A DNA stretch of 64,000 nucleotides from Bacteroidales bacterium (GCA_023229135.1 JALNZT010000021.1:1-64000), one strand, 5' to 3'; positions 8,843-18,787 are shown, counted from the first letter of the stretch. The notes: generated by a model from the letters alone, not told the origin. Made by a program: numbers and translations.

Positions 8843-9874
8843 ATGACATCAGAAAAAGCCAAAGAGAACGCCGATAAAGTTCGGATGGAGAAATTGAAAG
8901 CCCTGGAAGCCACCATGGGAAATATTGAAAAAAATTATGGCAAAGGAAGTATTATGAAACTGGGCGACAGTGCAGTAGAAAGTATCGAAAGTATTTCTAC
9001 CGGATCGATCGGTCTTGATTTTGCGCTTGGAATAGGTGGTTTGCCCAAAGGCAGAGTAGTAGAAATTTATGGGCCGGAGAGCTCTGGTAAAACTACCCTT
9101 GCCCTGCACGTTATAGCCGAGGCACAAAAAGCCGGTGGCATTGCGGCTTTTATTGATGCCGAGCATGCTTTCGACCGTTTTTATGCTCAAAAATTAGGCG
9201 TTGACATTGAAAATCTACTGATTTCGCAACCTGACCATGGTGAACAAGCACTTGAAATCACTGAGAATCTCATACGTTCCGGCGCTATTGATGTTATCGT
9301 TGTTGATTCAGTAGCTGCCTTAACACCAAAAAGTGAAATTGAAGGCGAGATGGGCGACAGCAAAATGGGACTACAGGCCAGGCTGATGTCGCAGGCATTG
9401 CGCAAGCTCACTGGGACAATCAGCAAAACTGGTGCTATCTGTATTTTTATCAATCAGTTACGTGATAAAATTGGCATAGTGTTTGGTAATCCGGAAACCA
9501 CAACCGGTGGTAATGCCCTGAAATTTTATAGCTCTGTAAGACTTGATATCCGTAGAGTCAGTCAAATAAAAGACGGCGAAAACGCTACTGGAAACCGTGC
9601 TCGTGTTAAAGTGGTTAAAAACAAGGTGGCACCGCCATTCCGAAAAGCTGAATTTGATATTATTTTTGGTGTTGGAATTTCACGCGTGGGCGAAATCATC
9701 GATTTAGGTGTTGAGCACAATGTGATCAAAAAGAGCGGATCATGGTTCAGCTATGGTGAAACACGACTTGGACAAGGCCGTGAAGCAGTGAAAAATCTGA
9801 TTGAGGAAAATCCTGAACTGGCTGATGAGCTTGAAGTAAAGATTCGTGCCGCGCTGCAAACAGCCTCCATTTAA
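8843..9874 (+). CDS. recA: Recombinase RecA
   Basis: A 343-residue recombinase that polymerises on single-stranded DNA, drives strand exchange and triggers LexA-type self-cleavage. Walker A GPESSGKTT is at residues 77-85, Walker B at VIVVDSVAALTPK, and loop regions (EGEMGDSKMGLQARLMSQALRKL, then INQLRDKIGIVFGNPETTTGG) are intact. It is the second gene of the bcp-recA unit and is followed by a hairpin. No LexA-box-like element was recognised upstream. Confidence 0.98.
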   Translation: MTSEKAKENADKVRMEKLKALEATMGNIEKNYGKGSIMKLGDSAVESIESISTGSIGLDFALGIGGLPKGRVVEIYGPESSGKTTLALHVIAEAQKAGGIAAFIDAEHAFDRFYAQKLGVDIENLLISQPDHGEQALEITENLIRSGAIDVIVVDSVAALTPKSEIEGEMGDSKMGLQARLMSQALRKLTGTISKTGAICIFINQLRDKIGIVFGNPETTTGGNALKFYSSVRLDIRRVSQIKDGENATGNRARVKVVKNKVAPPFRKAEFDIIFGVGISRVGEIIDLGVEHNVIKKSGSWFSYGETRLGQGREAVKNLIEENPELADELEVKIRAALQTASI

Positions 9875-9887
9875 AAGCTTTTGTTCT

Positions 9888-9919
9888 ATTGCCGGGTAAT
9901 TCATTTTTTATCCGGCAAT
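9888..9919 (+). terminator. Probable terminator after recA
   Basis: ATTGCCGG (9888-9895) pairs with CCGGCAAT (9912-9919). The following sequence is T-rich (TCTTTATTTTG) but has no clean T-run, so strength is uncertain. Confidence 0.6.
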
Positions 9920-9977
9920 TCTTTATTTTGTTATTAAATCATCCGCCCAGCGGAGATTCAACTCGGAAGATTCACCT

Positions 9978-11006
9978 ATGATTAGATTATTTTTAGCTTC
10001 TTTATTACTTTTTTTGCTGGCTTCCTGCCAAAATAATTCACAGCAGTCGGCGACATCTGCTGTTGAAGTCGAGACTCCTGGCCTTAAAAACCAGCAGGAT
10101 GCGCTTGTAATGCTCAACGATTCCATTGCAACTGACAGCACCAATGCAAGTCTTTTTGTAAATAGGGCAGCACTTTACTTAAGCCGTGAACGTATTGATC
10201 GTGCCTTACGCGATATAAATCAGGCATTGAGCCTTGATAATAAATCGGTTAATGCCTATTTGATTTTAGCCGAAATCTACTATGGCATGGGGCAGGCCGA
10301 AAGCGTACAAACTACACTTGTAAAAGCTGCGGAGGTAGCTCCAAATGATCCGCGGCCACAGGTAAAACTTGCCGAACTCAATCTGTTGCAACGCAACCTC
10401 AATATGGCTTTGGCCTATACAGATAAGGCACTCCGGATGGGGAATTTTAATCCGGAAGCCTACTATGTGCGTGGCTTGGTTTTTTTGGCCAGAGAAGATA
10501 CCGTTTCGGCGATGAAAAATTTTATGATAGCCAGAGATCAAGACGAAAATTTCTTTGAAGCGCTTTACCAGATTGGCGTAGTTTACACTGCGCAACGCAA
10601 TAGTTTGGCTAAGGATTTTCTCTTAGATGCCATTAAACGCTTTCCGGCATCGGTAGTAGCACGCTATCAGTTGGCTTTGTATCTTCAAGATAATGAAGGG
10701 GTTGATGAAGCACTTGCACATTATGATACGCTTTTGATGATGAAACCAGATAATCCGGAGTTTTTATACAACATGGGCTACGTAAATCTGGTATATAAAC
10801 AGGATTACGAAAATGCACTCACCTATTTCGATGCGGTTTTGGCCATAAATCCTAAAAATATTGATGCGCTGTATAACAAAGGCCGAACACTGGAAGAGAT
10901 GGAATATATCGTGAATGCACGTGAATTATATGAAAAGGTGTTGCAATTGCAGGCTAATTATCCACTTGCTGTCGAAGGACTTAACCGTTTGGATAGGCGC
11001 AGATAA
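9978..11006 (+). CDS. TPR-repeat lipoprotein
   Basis: A 342-residue protein with a lipoprotein signal peptide (lipobox LASC, Cys17) followed by a Gln/Ser-rich linker and about eight tetratricopeptide repeats, seen as recurring units such as AALYLSRERIDRALRDINQA, YNMGYVNLVYKQDYENALTY and DALYNKGRTLEEMEYIVNAR. TPR lipoproteins act as scaffolds for envelope complexes; the partner here is unknown. It stands alone between the recA terminator and the convergent HPt gene. The 22 bp between its stop and the HPt stop hold no clear hairpin. Confidence 0.85.
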   Translation: MIRLFLASLLLFLLASCQNNSQQSATSAVEVETPGLKNQQDALVMLNDSIATDSTNASLFVNRAALYLSRERIDRALRDINQALSLDNKSVNAYLILAEIYYGMGQAESVQTTLVKAAEVAPNDPRPQVKLAELNLLQRNLNMALAYTDKALRMGNFNPEAYYVRGLVFLAREDTVSAMKNFMIARDQDENFFEALYQIGVVYTAQRNSLAKDFLLDAIKRFPASVVARYQLALYLQDNEGVDEALAHYDTLLMMKPDNPEFLYNMGYVNLVYKQDYENALTYFDAVLAINPKNIDALYNKGRTLEEMEYIVNARELYEKVLQLQANYPLAVEGLNRLDRRR

Positions 11007-11028
11007 AAGTTTATTTAATTTGAGCTTG

Positions 11029-11394
11029 TTATTCTTCAAATGCAGGACGTAGTTTTTTGAGGTCGTCTATAAGTGATATGGTTGATTTTTTGAGGGCTTC
11101 AAAAAGTTCATCCAAACTGCTGCCATCTTGATTCATGCCTTTCATTTCAAGCTCTTTAGCCAGCTGATGTGGTTCTGTAGCAACAAAATTTGCAATCACG
11201 CCTTTCATGCTATGCGCATCAAATTTAAGTGCCGTAAAATCCTTTTCTCGAATGGCCTTCTCGATCCTTTGTATGCGGTCAGGATATTCATTGATGAAAA
11301 TATCAATAATTTCAACCACAATGGGTTTATCGAAATATTGAAATGTGTCTAAAAAGGCCGGTTTATCTATAACTTTCATGGAATGATTGCTCAA
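11029..11394 (-). CDS. Stand-alone HPt phosphotransfer protein
   Basis: A 121-residue helical protein with the Hpt motif DAHSMKGVIANF, where His61 is the predicted phosphorylated residue. Such proteins carry phosphoryl groups between a hybrid kinase receiver and a final response regulator. It is not next to a kinase or regulator gene. The hybrid kinase at 390-2249 ends in a receiver and lacks an HPt domain, so it could feed this protein, but this is inference from what each one lacks. It is probably monocistronic and convergent with the TPR lipoprotein gene. Confidence 0.85.
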   Translation of the reverse strand: MSNHSMKVIDKPAFLDTFQYFDKPIVVEIIDIFINEYPDRIQRIEKAIREKDFTALKFDAHSMKGVIANFVATEPHQLAKELEMKGMNQDGSSLDELFEALKKSTISLIDDLKKLRPAFEE

Positions 11395-11529
11395 ATTAAG
11401 TCAATTCTAATTATCTGCGAAAAGCTTTCACCAATTACTTGGGCAAATGTACATGAATTATTTCTGATTTTAAAGCTGTCTTATACAGCACAAAATAACC
11501 CATTGGGTAGAAATAAAGATTACAAAGTT

Positions 11530-14058
11530 TTAAAAACCCATTAAACTTCCAATTTGAAAGACTGCCAGAGCTGCTAAATAGGCTATTCCAGTAGTGTAAA
11601 CCGCTGTAAACAAAGGCCATTTCCAGGCGCCGGACTCTTTCTTGATGGCGGCAAAAACAGCAATACAAGGGAAATAAATCAGCACAAAAATCATAAACGA
11701 CAAGGCAACAAGTGGTCGCATCACGCGCTCGCCTTTCTTAGGGCCATAGTCATAAGTATCCGTTTTAAGCTTGGTGATCAGGTTTTCGGAGACTTCATCG
11801 CCCGGGCCGGTTTGATAAATCACGCCCATTGTGGAGATTACAACTTCTTTGGCTGCCGAGCCTGCGAGCAAACTTATGCCCATCTTCCAATCAAAGCCAA
11901 GTGGCTGAATGGCAGGTTCAATAAATTTCCCAATGCGTCCAATAATAGAGTTTTCTTGTTTTTTGCTGTCACGTTCGTTAACCAGACTGCGCATTTTATC
12001 GTCTTTATCAGCCATCAGCTGTTCAATAGCTTTTATATCAGCTGGAGGGTCAGTTTCGTCAAAATTTGCGAAACTCATTTCCACAGCTTCAATTTGTGTA
12101 TTATACTTTTTTTCAATATCTCTGCCCATTGGGAAATAACCCAAAGCCCAAATAATCATAGAGGCATAAAGAATAATCGTACCCATTTTTTTGAGATACT
12201 GGCCGCCTTTAAACCAGGTTTGCTTCAAAATGGCCTTACTCGTCGGCATGCGATAAGGCGGCAGTTCCATTACGAAAGGCATTTCGTTGGCCTGAAAAAG
12301 CGTCCTCTTGAATACCCAGGCCAGCAAAGCGGCAAAGAGTATCCCTAAAAGATAGATGCCAAAAAGTAAAGTGCCGCGATAAGAATCGAAAAAGGCACTG
12401 ATTATCAGGATATAAACCGGATACCTGGCGCTGCATGACATAAAAGGGATAATCATCATGGTAACTAAGCGATCGCTTTTATTTTCGATAGTGCGCGTAG
12501 CCATAATGGCCGGCACGTTGCAGCCAAAGCCCATCAGAAGCGGGATAAACGACCGCCCGTGAAGCCCAACTTTGTGCATCAGTTTATCAACGATAAAGGC
12601 TACGCGTGCCATATAACCCGTGGTTTCGAGAAGCGAAAGGAAAAAGAATAAGATAAGAATGTTGGGCAGGAAAACGATAACGCCACCAACACCACCAATG
12701 ATGCCGTCTACCATTAAATCTCTCAAAATTCCGGTAGACATATTATCATACAGCAATTGTCCCAACCAGCCCATAATCCACTCGATCCACTGCATGGGAT
12801 AGTCACCTAAAATAAAAGTTGCCTGAAAAATTCCCCAAATAATAAATATAAAAATGGGATAACTCCAGTATTTATGGGTCAAAATAGAGTCGATTTTTCT
12901 GCTTTTTGTCGGTGGTGGTTCAACCACAGCCTGAAAGGTTTCGCGTAAGGCGCCTTCAATAAAACCATATTTAGCGTCGGTGATAATGGTTTCGGGTTCT
13001 TCCTTGAAGATAGAGCTGATATGGTTTTGAATGGTTTTAGTCTCTGCTAAAATCTCCTGATAGTTTACACAAACTTTTATCCGTTCCGACTCGGCCTCAT
13101 CTCCTTCGATGAGTTTAATGGCCAGATATCTGGGCGAAATGACATTAATAAGTGGTTGGTTTCCATCTTTGTTGAGTAGCTTTTGCAGACTTTTGATGCC
13201 TTCTTCTATGTCGAAACCATAATTGACATGAATATGACGAACGGCAGGATCATTATCGTTATAAACCTTAATAATTCTATCAAAAAGCTCTGCGACGCCT
13301 GTTCCTTTTGATGCTACAGTAGGGATAATTGGGACGCCAAGCATTTTGCTCAACAGCTCAAAATCGAACTTGTCGCCTTTTTGTAGAAACTCGTCATACA
13401 TATTCAAGGCAACTACTACCTTGATATCCATGTCGATAAGCTGGGTGGTGAGGTATAGATTGCGTTCGAGGTTTGAGGCATCGATCACATTCACCACGAT
13501 GTCAGGGAGTTCGTCGAAAATATGATTTCTTACATAGAGCTCTTCGGGTGTATAACTCGTGATGCTATAAGTGCCAGGTAAGTCAACCAAATCAAAATGA
13601 TAGCCGCTTTGCTTAAAGGTAGCTAGTTTGGCGTCAACAGTAACACCGCCGTAGTTCGCAACCCGTTCTTTGGAGTTCGATGCAATATTGAATAGTGTCG
13701 TTTTCCCAGAATTAGGATTACCGACAAGTGCCACACTAATTTTTTTCGCTTTGGTTGGCGGCCGCAATTTGAGGGTTTGCTCCAACGCCTGCACGCCATG
13801 GTAGGCAGATGTGTTAATGAGCTGCAAATCATTGCCGTTAGCTACCTCGATGAGTGAGGCCTCGCTACGGCGTAAAGACACTTCATATCCCATGATGTTG
13901 TATTCAATCGGATCACGCAAGGGCGCATTCTTTACAACAATCACAGGTTTACCCACCACAAAACCCATCTCAATGATACGTTTGCGAAAAGCACCACGAC
14001 CTTTCACCTTCATGATGATCCCTTTTTCTCCTTCTTTTAATTCAGCAAGTGTCTTCAT
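11530..14058 (-). CDS. feoB: FeoA-FeoB fusion, ferrous iron transporter
   Basis: Inner-membrane Fe(II) importer of about 842 residues. Residues 1-75 form a FeoA SH3-like domain (MKTLAELKEGEKG...). The G-protein domain follows with G1 GNPNSGKT (113-120), G3 DLPGTYS and G4 NMYDE. The C-terminal half has the FeoB membrane core with the two Gate regions, including ARVAFIVDKLMHKVGLHGRSFIPLL broken here into ARVAFIVDKLM and GFGCNVPAIMATR, and KEVVISTMG near the end. The frame is open to ATG 14136, but the extension is not family-like; ATG 14058 gives the usual FeoA start. FeoA and FeoB are separate in many bacteria; the fusion is common in Bacteroidota. Regulation is not evident. Confidence 0.95.
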   Translation of the reverse strand: MKTLAELKEGEKGIIMKVKGRGAFRKRIIEMGFVVGKPVIVVKNAPLRDPIEYNIMGYEVSLRRSEASLIEVANGNDLQLINTSAYHGVQALEQTLKLRPPTKAKKISVALVGNPNSGKTTLFNIASNSKERVANYGGVTVDAKLATFKQSGYHFDLVDLPGTYSITSYTPEELYVRNHIFDELPDIVVNVIDASNLERNLYLTTQLIDMDIKVVVALNMYDEFLQKGDKFDFELLSKMLGVPIIPTVASKGTGVAELFDRIIKVYNDNDPAVRHIHVNYGFDIEEGIKSLQKLLNKDGNQPLINVISPRYLAIKLIEGDEAESERIKVCVNYQEILAETKTIQNHISSIFKEEPETIITDAKYGFIEGALRETFQAVVEPPPTKSRKIDSILTHKYWSYPIFIFIIWGIFQATFILGDYPMQWIEWIMGWLGQLLYDNMSTGILRDLMVDGIIGGVGGVIVFLPNILILFFFLSLLETTGYMARVAFIVDKLMHKVGLHGRSFIPLLMGFGCNVPAIMATRTIENKSDRLVTMMIIPFMSCSARYPVYILIISAFFDSYRGTLLFGIYLLGILFAALLAWVFKRTLFQANEMPFVMELPPYRMPTSKAILKQTWFKGGQYLKKMGTIILYASMIIWALGYFPMGRDIEKKYNTQIEAVEMSFANFDETDPPADIKAIEQLMADKDDKMRSLVNERDSKKQENSIIGRIGKFIEPAIQPLGFDWKMGISLLAGSAAKEVVISTMGVIYQTGPGDEVSENLITKLKTDTYDYGPKKGERVMRPLVALSFMIFVLIYFPCIAVFAAIKKESGAWKWPLFTAVYTTGIAYLAALAVFQIGSLMGF

Positions 14059-14204
14059 AATAGCATAATCAGGCATGTGCAAAAGACGACATTTTAAGCA
14101 TGGCACAACATCCCTATTGTTAGGTATTGTTGGCAATATATTTGAAAGATTTTACGCTGAAAAAAGCTGGAAGACGGCGCAAATCAAAGCTTTGGCAGAT
14201 AGGC

Positions 14205-14747
14205 TTAAATTATCGGATCCTGATTGTCAAATTCTTCTGGTTTTGTTTCCGCTTTTATTTGATGCAATGCCGGAAGTAAGTTTGAAAGTCGCCTTCCCCA
14301 ATGGGGTATAAAATTCGCTTTGCAAGCGGCTACAGCATTTTCGCGTGATGCCAATTGCGGTTTTTTAAATAGCAGTATAAAGTCTTTTAAATCCTGATAG
14401 ACATCGGTAAGGTGTTCAGAAAAACTACCTTTTAGTGTTTCGGTGATATGCGTTCCGGTGTGATCAATAAACCAAAACTCGTCTAAATCACCGCTTAGCT
14501 CACGCAAATTATTAAACAACCCTTCCCACTGTTCTTCCGTCACAAATCGCTCGTTAGCTTCCGGAAATTCGGGTTCAATATCTGGTAGCAGACTTCCTCT
14601 GAGATAGAGTAGTGGCACAAGCCCTTGCAAAGAGTTGAAAAAGGCTTCGCGCTTCAGGCTGGAAGCATCTTCCAGAAAATTGCAAAACTCGCTGGCTACG
14701 GCGGCCATTTCTAAAATATTTCTTGATAAAGTGGGATCGTTTGACAT
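14205..14747 (-). CDS. DUF5063-like protein
   Basis: A 180-residue acidic, helical, soluble protein without signal peptide. The pattern (LEMAAVASEFCNFLEDA at the start, DVYQDLKDFILLFKK in the middle, CKANFIPHWGRRLSNLLPALHQI near the end) resembles the DUF5063 family of Bacteroidota. The function is unknown. It lies upstream of feoAB on the same strand with a 146-bp gap, so cotranscription is possible but not clear. Its start region overlaps the upstream ATG options of the divergent GreA-like gene. Confidence 0.65.
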   Translation of the reverse strand: MSNDPTLSRNILEMAAVASEFCNFLEDASSLKREAFFNSLQGLVPLLYLRGSLLPDIEPEFPEANERFVTEEQWEGLFNNLRELSGDLDEFWFIDHTGTHITETLKGSFSEHLTDVYQDLKDFILLFKKPQLASRENAVAACKANFIPHWGRRLSNLLPALHQIKAETKPEEFDNQDPII

Positions 14748-14776
14748 ACTGGTTTGTTTTGCTAATGTGTTCTCAA

Positions 14777-15265
14777 ATGATTAAGTTTGTGTTTGCAAAA
14801 TTAAAGAATATCGTGAAAGATCAAGACTATAAAACCGAACTCGTTATGCATTTGATCGAAATGCAGCGACAGGCTATTTCCAATGCCCGAAAAACTATGG
14901 AAGATGCACAGGAAGAAGCCAACAATTATGGAATGCCCAAAGACCGTTACGATGGGTTTAGAAATCAGCAGATAAGACGTAAGGATATGTTTGCTAAGCA
15001 GTTGACTCAGGCTATGAGTAATCTGGATGTGCTGAATAGAATAGATTTAGAAATGCAGCACAAAACTGTTGAGTTTGGCGCTCTGGTGACCACAGATAGT
15101 GCGACATTTTTAATTTCAATTGGGATCGGAATAACTAACTTTAAAGGAGAGGATGTAGCGGTTATCTCCATGCTGGTGCCTTTGTTTCACGCGATGAAAG
15201 GAAAGCAGCCTGGTGATGTTTTCAGCTTTAATGAGCATGAATACAGGGTTTTACATGTCATTTAA
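14777..15265 (+). CDS. GreA/GreB C-terminal-domain-like protein
   Basis: About 162 residues. The N-terminal part is a charged helical stretch (MQRQAISNARKTMEDAQEEAN and on, broken by YGMPKDRYDGFRN). The C-terminal part, GALVTTDSATFLISIGIG then GEDVAVISMLVPLFHAMKGKQPGD and FNEHEYRVLHVI, has the layout of the GreA/GreB C-terminal FKBP-like fold that binds RNA polymerase. Bacteroidota homologues are often mislabelled as 3-oxoacyl-ACP synthase. The frame opens at 14723 inside the divergent gene; ATG 14777 (or 14765) gives a family-like length. The acidic pair at the tip of the Gre coiled coil is not obvious, so cleavage activity is doubtful. Confidence 0.65.
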   Translation: MIKFVFAKLKNIVKDQDYKTELVMHLIEMQRQAISNARKTMEDAQEEANNYGMPKDRYDGFRNQQIRRKDMFAKQLTQAMSNLDVLNRIDLEMQHKTVEFGALVTTDSATFLISIGIGITNFKGEDVAVISMLVPLFHAMKGKQPGDVFSFNEHEYRVLHVI

Positions 15266-15353
15266 TGCCAGATAAAAATCCGGATCGTTGCGGAGGTGCT
15301 GCTAAACAGTGATAACTCAAAAAGCCCTAGTTTAAAACAATATTAATAATAAG

Positions 15354-17294
15354 CTATTCGAATTTCACCGGCCCCGGAGCACCAGGGTTAAAGTCAAAGT
15401 ATTCAAAATCTATTTCGTCAGAGAGATCTATGGACCAGTGCGAATCGCCGGCGGGCGCATGGGGATAAAACAAAAAGCGCAATTGAATGGATGAAAACAC
15501 TAAAAACTCGTTGCGCAGTCGGATGCCGGCCCCAAAAGCTGAAATAAATCTGTTTTTGAACACAGAACGACCTGGCCTGCCAATTAGCCCGGCTTCGGCA
15601 ATAAAATAGGGCGTAAAATAAAATCCAATCCACCGCCAAGGCGTGTAGAGGATGAATTCAAGTTCAGCATTTATACGCTGAAAACCTTTAAAGTCATCCG
15701 TACTCAATCCTGTGATGCCATGAGTATTATTCAGGTAAAGGCTGTCATAAGTTACCCGGTTTATTCCCAAAGTGTATCTTAGTCCCGTAAAAATTCTGAA
15801 ACCATAACGTCCGGTTTCATAAGCCCTTCCTAAATGGCTAATATTGGCTTCAAAAGCACCCTGTCGCATGTGCTGTTTATGGATAAAAGTGCCAAATTTG
15901 AGGTTGGCAATAAGGTATCCCAACCGATTGGTTCTAATGGCATAAATGCTACTAAATCCTAAATAGGGCATATTGTAAAATTCACTAAACATATAGCCGC
16001 TAGTAAAAGTGAGTCCTAAACCTACTGGTAATGTTTGTTTTAGTCCTTGTGCCAGTAGCTTTTCCGTTGAAATAAAATCCTGTGATAGCAGACTTAAAGA
16101 AGCGTAAAAACTGCTTTGATTGCTCAGAAAAAGATTGGAGTCCAGGTTTATGAATGGCCGGTCAATATGATAGCGATTATAAATGGCTGCCGCCGGAAAT
16201 ATATAAGCCGGACGCATGGACAATCGCTTCTTTTTGTCTAGCTCAATTTGGTAGCCTGCCCAAACATTCGCATCAAAATAGGCCGTAGATTCTACGAAAT
16301 CGCTGTTTGGTGTCATCCAATCCTGCAAGTCAGTATCATTATAACTCAACTCAATATTGCCTGCCAGCTGGTAGGCATTGGCCAGGTATTCGCGGCCAGC
16401 TTCCATACTTAGGTGAGTTTCGGATGATGACCGGCTATAGGCTGCCTTGGCTTGGATAAACGTTTTATTAAAGTTGCTGATTTTAAAATGCAAATCCGAG
16501 ATATACACTTCGGGCTTTGTGTTTTTTTCGTTAGTAACGCTTAAGCCCAGCTCATTGCCAAAACCTAAAAAGTTAGAGTTGCGAATCTTGAGGCTTTGTC
16601 TGTTGGCAGAGTGAAAAACCGGAAAAATTCCGTAAGCAATTTTATCTTGAACTACCAATAGCAGCTCAATGCTGTCGTTACTGACCTGCGTGGGATAAAA
16701 GCGGGCGTTTTCAATAAAACTCAGGTTGCGGATATAGCGCTCATTATCAGTTAAATTCCATGGATTTATGGTGTCTCCCTTTTTGATATAAAGATTTTTC
16801 CGGATAACTTCCGGCTTGGTATATGTGTGAAAAAACTGAACAATTTCGGCCAGTTTATTAGCATACAAAGCAGAATCAATAAAACTAAACTCGCCTATTG
16901 GGGGCTGCTTGATGATAATGTCACTGATAATCAAACCCTTATATTCGTCCCATTTTTTGCTTTCATCAATAAGATCACCTTGAACGGTGTTGCTTGCAGG
17001 TGTTTGCCGAATTGCTAAATCGAGCAGTTCTGCGAGTATTCTGTTGCGATTAGCGCGATTGCTAAGGGTTTGATAAAAAACGGAATCCTTGTTTAAGGGT
17101 AAAAATTTTTGACCAGGTTTGAGAATAATTATTGTATCGCTTTTTGTTCGGTAAACACTGTCGTTGATATAAAAAGCTGATTTCTTTTTCAAAAACACGG
17201 TATCCTGCGCTTTCACGGATGCATTTTGGAAATAAAACGCTAGCAAGATCAAAATCAGACCGAAATGTTTGTGATCAGAAAAAAAACGACACAT
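15354..17294 (-). CDS. Omp85/BamA-like outer-membrane protein
   Basis: A 646-residue protein with an N-terminal signal sequence (hydrophobic LILILLAFYF, cleavage near VKAQD). A POTRA-like domain is visible around residues 135-215 (VIRKNLYIKKGDTINPWNL, then RYIRNLSFIENARFYP). The rest is a beta-barrel with alternating aromatic strands (for example GIGITNF-free strands such as LGLTFTSGYMFSEFYN and FGAGIRLRNEFLVFSSIQLRF) ending in Glu rather than the usual Phe/Tyr. With one POTRA it resembles the short Bacteroidota Omp85-type surface antigens rather than BamA itself. Substrate unknown. It is transcribed alone, with 215 bp of AT-rich DNA upstream that holds no other gene. Confidence 0.7.
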   Translation of the reverse strand: MCRFFSDHKHFGLILILLAFYFQNASVKAQDTVFLKKKSAFYINDSVYRTKSDTIIILKPGQKFLPLNKDSVFYQTLSNRANRNRILAELLDLAIRQTPASNTVQGDLIDESKKWDEYKGLIISDIIIKQPPIGEFSFIDSALYANKLAEIVQFFHTYTKPEVIRKNLYIKKGDTINPWNLTDNERYIRNLSFIENARFYPTQVSNDSIELLLVVQDKIAYGIFPVFHSANRQSLKIRNSNFLGFGNELGLSVTNEKNTKPEVYISDLHFKISNFNKTFIQAKAAYSRSSSETHLSMEAGREYLANAYQLAGNIELSYNDTDLQDWMTPNSDFVESTAYFDANVWAGYQIELDKKKRLSMRPAYIFPAAAIYNRYHIDRPFINLDSNLFLSNQSSFYASLSLLSQDFISTEKLLAQGLKQTLPVGLGLTFTSGYMFSEFYNMPYLGFSSIYAIRTNRLGYLIANLKFGTFIHKQHMRQGAFEANISHLGRAYETGRYGFRIFTGLRYTLGINRVTYDSLYLNNTHGITGLSTDDFKGFQRINAELEFILYTPWRWIGFYFTPYFIAEAGLIGRPGRSVFKNRFISAFGAGIRLRNEFLVFSSIQLRFLFYPHAPAGDSHWSIDLSDEIDFEYFDFNPGAPGPVKFE

Positions 17295-17509
17295 ATATTA
17301 ATCACATTTGGATGTTGAGCTTTTGCTAAAGCGTAATCTTTCGCTGCAATCTTACAATTTTCAAAGCCTACAAATAGCTGTTGACCATAAATTTTATATG
17401 CAAATATACCAATTTAGGTGCTTTGACGGCAGTAAAAAAAGGGGTTCAGTAAGCAAAATCAAAATCAACAATTGATATCACTTTCTTCAAAACTTACGAA
17501 CAGGGTAAC

Positions 17510-18634
17510 TCAGTTAATATGAAAGCCCTGACCGTTTAGCTCAGTTGCCCTGAAAAAATTGTATTTATCTTCGATCAAAGGGTAATCCCAACAGCCCAAG
17601 CTATGATGAATGCTTCCGCCAAAGCCGACTTTAAATTTATACAATCCATACATCGGATGCGTAGGTTCGGGACGCGGAGCCACGCCAAACATATCATATT
17701 CTGTGCATCCTTTGGCTTTGCTAAATTTCATAGCTTCCCATTGTAAAGCATAGGTGGCCATGGTATTTCGATTTTTAGATGAGGAGGCACCATAAAGGTA
17801 TGAGGCCCTTTTAGAGCTGATTATCAAAAACATAGCAGCCAAGGGAACGGTATTTTGTTCGGCCACCAAAAGAAAAACTTCAGCTGGTGAAAGTGTATCT
17901 GCTGCTCTTGTTGACAAAACGGTTTCGAAATAACTCATCTGGTCCACATAAATACCATTGCGTGTTGCCGTATCCTGATATAGTTTGTACCAGATAGGTA
18001 AGTTTTCGATGCCCATCATTTTCACTTCAACATTTTTACGACTTGCTAACTTTATATTGTAACGGGTTTTGGGTTTCATACTGCTGAGCAAGTCGTCAGG
18101 GCTTTTTCGAAGGTTTACAAAAACAGTATTGGATGGCAGAATGTTAGACTGCGCTTTTTCAAAATTCCAGTTAAGGGTATTGTAGTTAAACCTGAATTCC
18201 TGGGCTGAAAGTAAGGGTTCGCCAATCCAATGCCCTTGCTCATCAAAATTGCTTTTATCCTTTGCCCAGTAGGATTCCCAGTGCAGGTCGTAACGGATCA
18301 TAATGCAGCCAATAGGAAGTTGGGAACGTAAAGATTCTGAAAGCTCTTCCAAAAAAGAACCCTGAAGCTCTTCATCTGGCTCAATTTCAGGACCATAAGG
18401 TACATAAGCGATAGAGTGATATTGATTTATTTGCTGAATGATGACCAAAAGGTCAGAAACAAGGTTCTTATCTTGTTCCGAATTCCGAAAAAGAGAGGAA
18501 GCTTTTGTGGAGTAATTTACGGCAATTGTTTTGTAACCTAAGTGTTGTTTCACAGAAGACCAATAAGCCGACTGTTGAACTATTGAAGTTTCGTAAAGCT
18601 CTTCGTTATCTTTTCGAAATAAGTCTGTGATCAT
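17510..18634 (-). CDS. FemAB-family aminoacyl/peptidoglycan-bridge transferase-like protein
   Basis: A 374-residue cytoplasmic protein with two GNAT-like folds. Diagnostic stretches are VQQSAYWSSVKQHLGYK near the start, VFVNLRKSPDDLLSSMKPK with RYNIKLASRKNVEVKM in the middle, and YLYGASSSKNRNTMATYALQW followed by YDMFGVAP and GLYKFKVGFGG near the end. FemA/FemX relatives add amino acids to the lipid II stem peptide from aminoacyl-tRNA; in Gram-negatives with direct cross-links the substrate is uncertain and other envelope acyl transfers are possible. The gene is 179 bp downstream of the sugar-nucleotide operon but separated from it by a terminator hairpin, so it is probably independent. Confidence 0.75.
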   Translation of the reverse strand: MITDLFRKDNEELYETSIVQQSAYWSSVKQHLGYKTIAVNYSTKASSLFRNSEQDKNLVSDLLVIIQQINQYHSIAYVPYGPEIEPDEELQGSFLEELSESLRSQLPIGCIMIRYDLHWESYWAKDKSNFDEQGHWIGEPLLSAQEFRFNYNTLNWNFEKAQSNILPSNTVFVNLRKSPDDLLSSMKPKTRYNIKLASRKNVEVKMMGIENLPIWYKLYQDTATRNGIYVDQMSYFETVLSTRAADTLSPAEVFLLVAEQNTVPLAAMFLIISSKRASYLYGASSSKNRNTMATYALQWEAMKFSKAKGCTEYDMFGVAPRPEPTHPMYGLYKFKVGFGGSIHHSLGCWDYPLIEDKYNFFRATELNGQGFHIN

Positions 18635-18747
18635 GTTTATATGCTTAAAAATTGCGGCAAAATTAATAAGTATTATACTGATATAAAACTTATTAGCTAA
18701 GTTTATTTGTAATACTACTTTATACTTTCATCCCTTTAGAAACAACT

Positions 18748-18787
18748 CAGCACTGTTTCTGACTACAAGTGCCAGTAACAGTGCTGA
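18748..18787 (-). terminator. Terminator of the ugd-pgm operon
   Basis: A perfect 11-bp inverted repeat, TCAGCACTGTT (18748-18758) and AACAGTGCTGA (18777-18787), lies just past the phosphoglucomutase stop. On the - strand it is followed by GTTGTTTCT, a modest T-rich tail. Confidence 0.65.

Noticed and set aside
17295..17509. Possible small gene or sRNA upstream of the Omp85-like gene
   Set aside because: No open frame of useful length and no promoter-terminator pair was found; it is probably only leader and spacer.
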